Source: Pseudomonadota bacterium | GTDB taxonomy: Bacteria > Pseudomonadota > Gammaproteobacteria > Burkholderiales > Thiobacillaceae | Assembly: GCA_030684775.1 (NCBI GenBank) | Contig: JAUXXW010000124.1 | Location: 1 to 64,000, forward strand | Length of the DNA: 64,000 nt | Direction of reading: 5' to 3' | Shown here: positions 63,292 to 64,000 of the stretch, in pieces | Position numbering within the stretch: the first letter of the stretch is position 1 | How the letters are laid out: every line of letters starts with the position of its first letter | Position numbers and translations under genes: made by a program | Notes under the pieces: generated by a model | Databases searched by the model: none | Seen by the model: only the letters and a program-made list of their open reading frames with translations | Told to the model about the DNA's origin: nothing

Positions 63292-63732
63292 TTATTCCGC
63301 CAGTTTCACCACGGTGCCCTTGAGTGCCACCCCGGCCACGATGTTGCCAACTCCGCACATGAAGTCCGTCGCGCTGGCGGTTTCGTTGTTGCGGTAATTG
63401 CTCTTGATGTCGATAACCGCGTTACCGCCTTCTTTCTGGGCGCGTTCCTGCAAGGTCAGCATGGCGGACAGGAAAACCCAGTTGCACGCTTCCGTGTCCG
63501 ATTTGCCGAAGGCGTTGGTCTTCTTGTTGGTGGGCCAGGTGCCCAAACTCTTGACGACCGTGGGGTGGGGTTGGCCGGCGAAGTAGAACTTGATCGACTG
63601 GTCCAGCTTCTCCTTGGCGGCGGGCGCTTCGAGAGCATCCTTGAGCGGGAGCATCTTGTGGTCGTCGCGGGCGGCGGCATTCAGGGAAACCGTCAGAAAC
63701 GCAACGGTGGCAAGCGTGGAAAGGTATTTCAT
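63292..63732 (-). CDS. Hypothetical exported protein
   Basis: Signal-peptide-like MKYLSTLATVAFLTVSLNAAARDD; rest conserved-looking but unassigned. Confidence 0.65.
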   Translation of the reverse strand: MKYLSTLATVAFLTVSLNAAARDDHKMLPLKDALEAPAAKEKLDQSIKFYFAGQPHPTVVKSLGTWPTNKKTNAFGKSDTEACNWVFLSAMLTLQERAQKEGGNAVIDIKSNYRNNETASATDFMCGVGNIVAGVALKGTVVKLAE

Positions 63733-63766
63733 GTGTGTCACTCCCGTGAGGTTGAAAAGAACAGCG

Positions 63767-64000
63767 TCAATCCACCCGCCTGAACACCAGGCAGGCGTTG
63801 GTACCCCCGAAACCGAAGCTGTTCGACATCGCCAGCTCGATCCGGTGTGGGGTTGGGGCGCGCAGCAGGGGCAGCGCGTCCAGGGTAGGGTCGGTTTGTT
63901 CCAGGTTGGCGCAGCCGGCGACGAAGCCGTCGCGCAGCATGAGCAGGGTGTAGATCGCCTCATGGGCGCCCGCCGCGCCGATGGGGTGGCCGGTGAGTCC
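63767..64000 (-). CDS. Beta-ketoacyl synthase (FabB/FabF-like), C-terminal part; runs off the window
   Basis: Minus-strand frame GLTGHPIGAAGAHEAIYTLLMLRDGFVAG...[22 protein letters not shown]. Confidence 0.88.
   Translation of the reverse strand, partial: GLTGHPIGAAGAHEAIYTLLMLRDGFVAGCANLEQTDPTLDALPLLRAPTPHRIELAMSNSFGFGGTNACLVFRRVD

Overview
This 64 kb window looks like a GC-rich betaproteobacterial-type chromosome segment, judged from gene order and protein sequence alone. Main blocks: a degraded BrkB/AI-2E membrane-protein remnant; a minus-strand signalling cluster of HD-GYP, histidine kinases, HDOD and EAL-REC proteins (2.4-10.7 kb); waaC; aroQ-accB-[MNT/HEPN pair]-accC-prmA; rhlE; a two-gene biotin-dependent carboxylase; the yceD-rpmF-plsX-fabH-fabD-fabG-acpP-fabF-pabC-mltG-tmk-holB-pilZ-tatD cluster; clpA/clpS/csp; icd; phaE-phaC (class III PHA synthase); tRNA-Ser(CGA); mltF; serS; a hybrid kinase; sppA; rluC/rne; folA; an asparagine-synthetase-like amidotransferase; and srkA. 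The most unusual signals are: (1) an apparent MNT/HEPN toxin-antitoxin pair translationally nested between accB and accC; (2) several different REP/BIME-like palindrome families that share a GTAG foot, some supplying the stop codons of upstream genes and some carrying smaller insertions; (3) a chimeric, frameshifted BrkB/AI-2E relic abutting one of these repeats; (4) an in-frame TAA where a Glu codon seems expected at the left edge; (5) a response regulator whose receiver domain lacks its second half. No CRISPR array, rRNA operon or prophage was seen.
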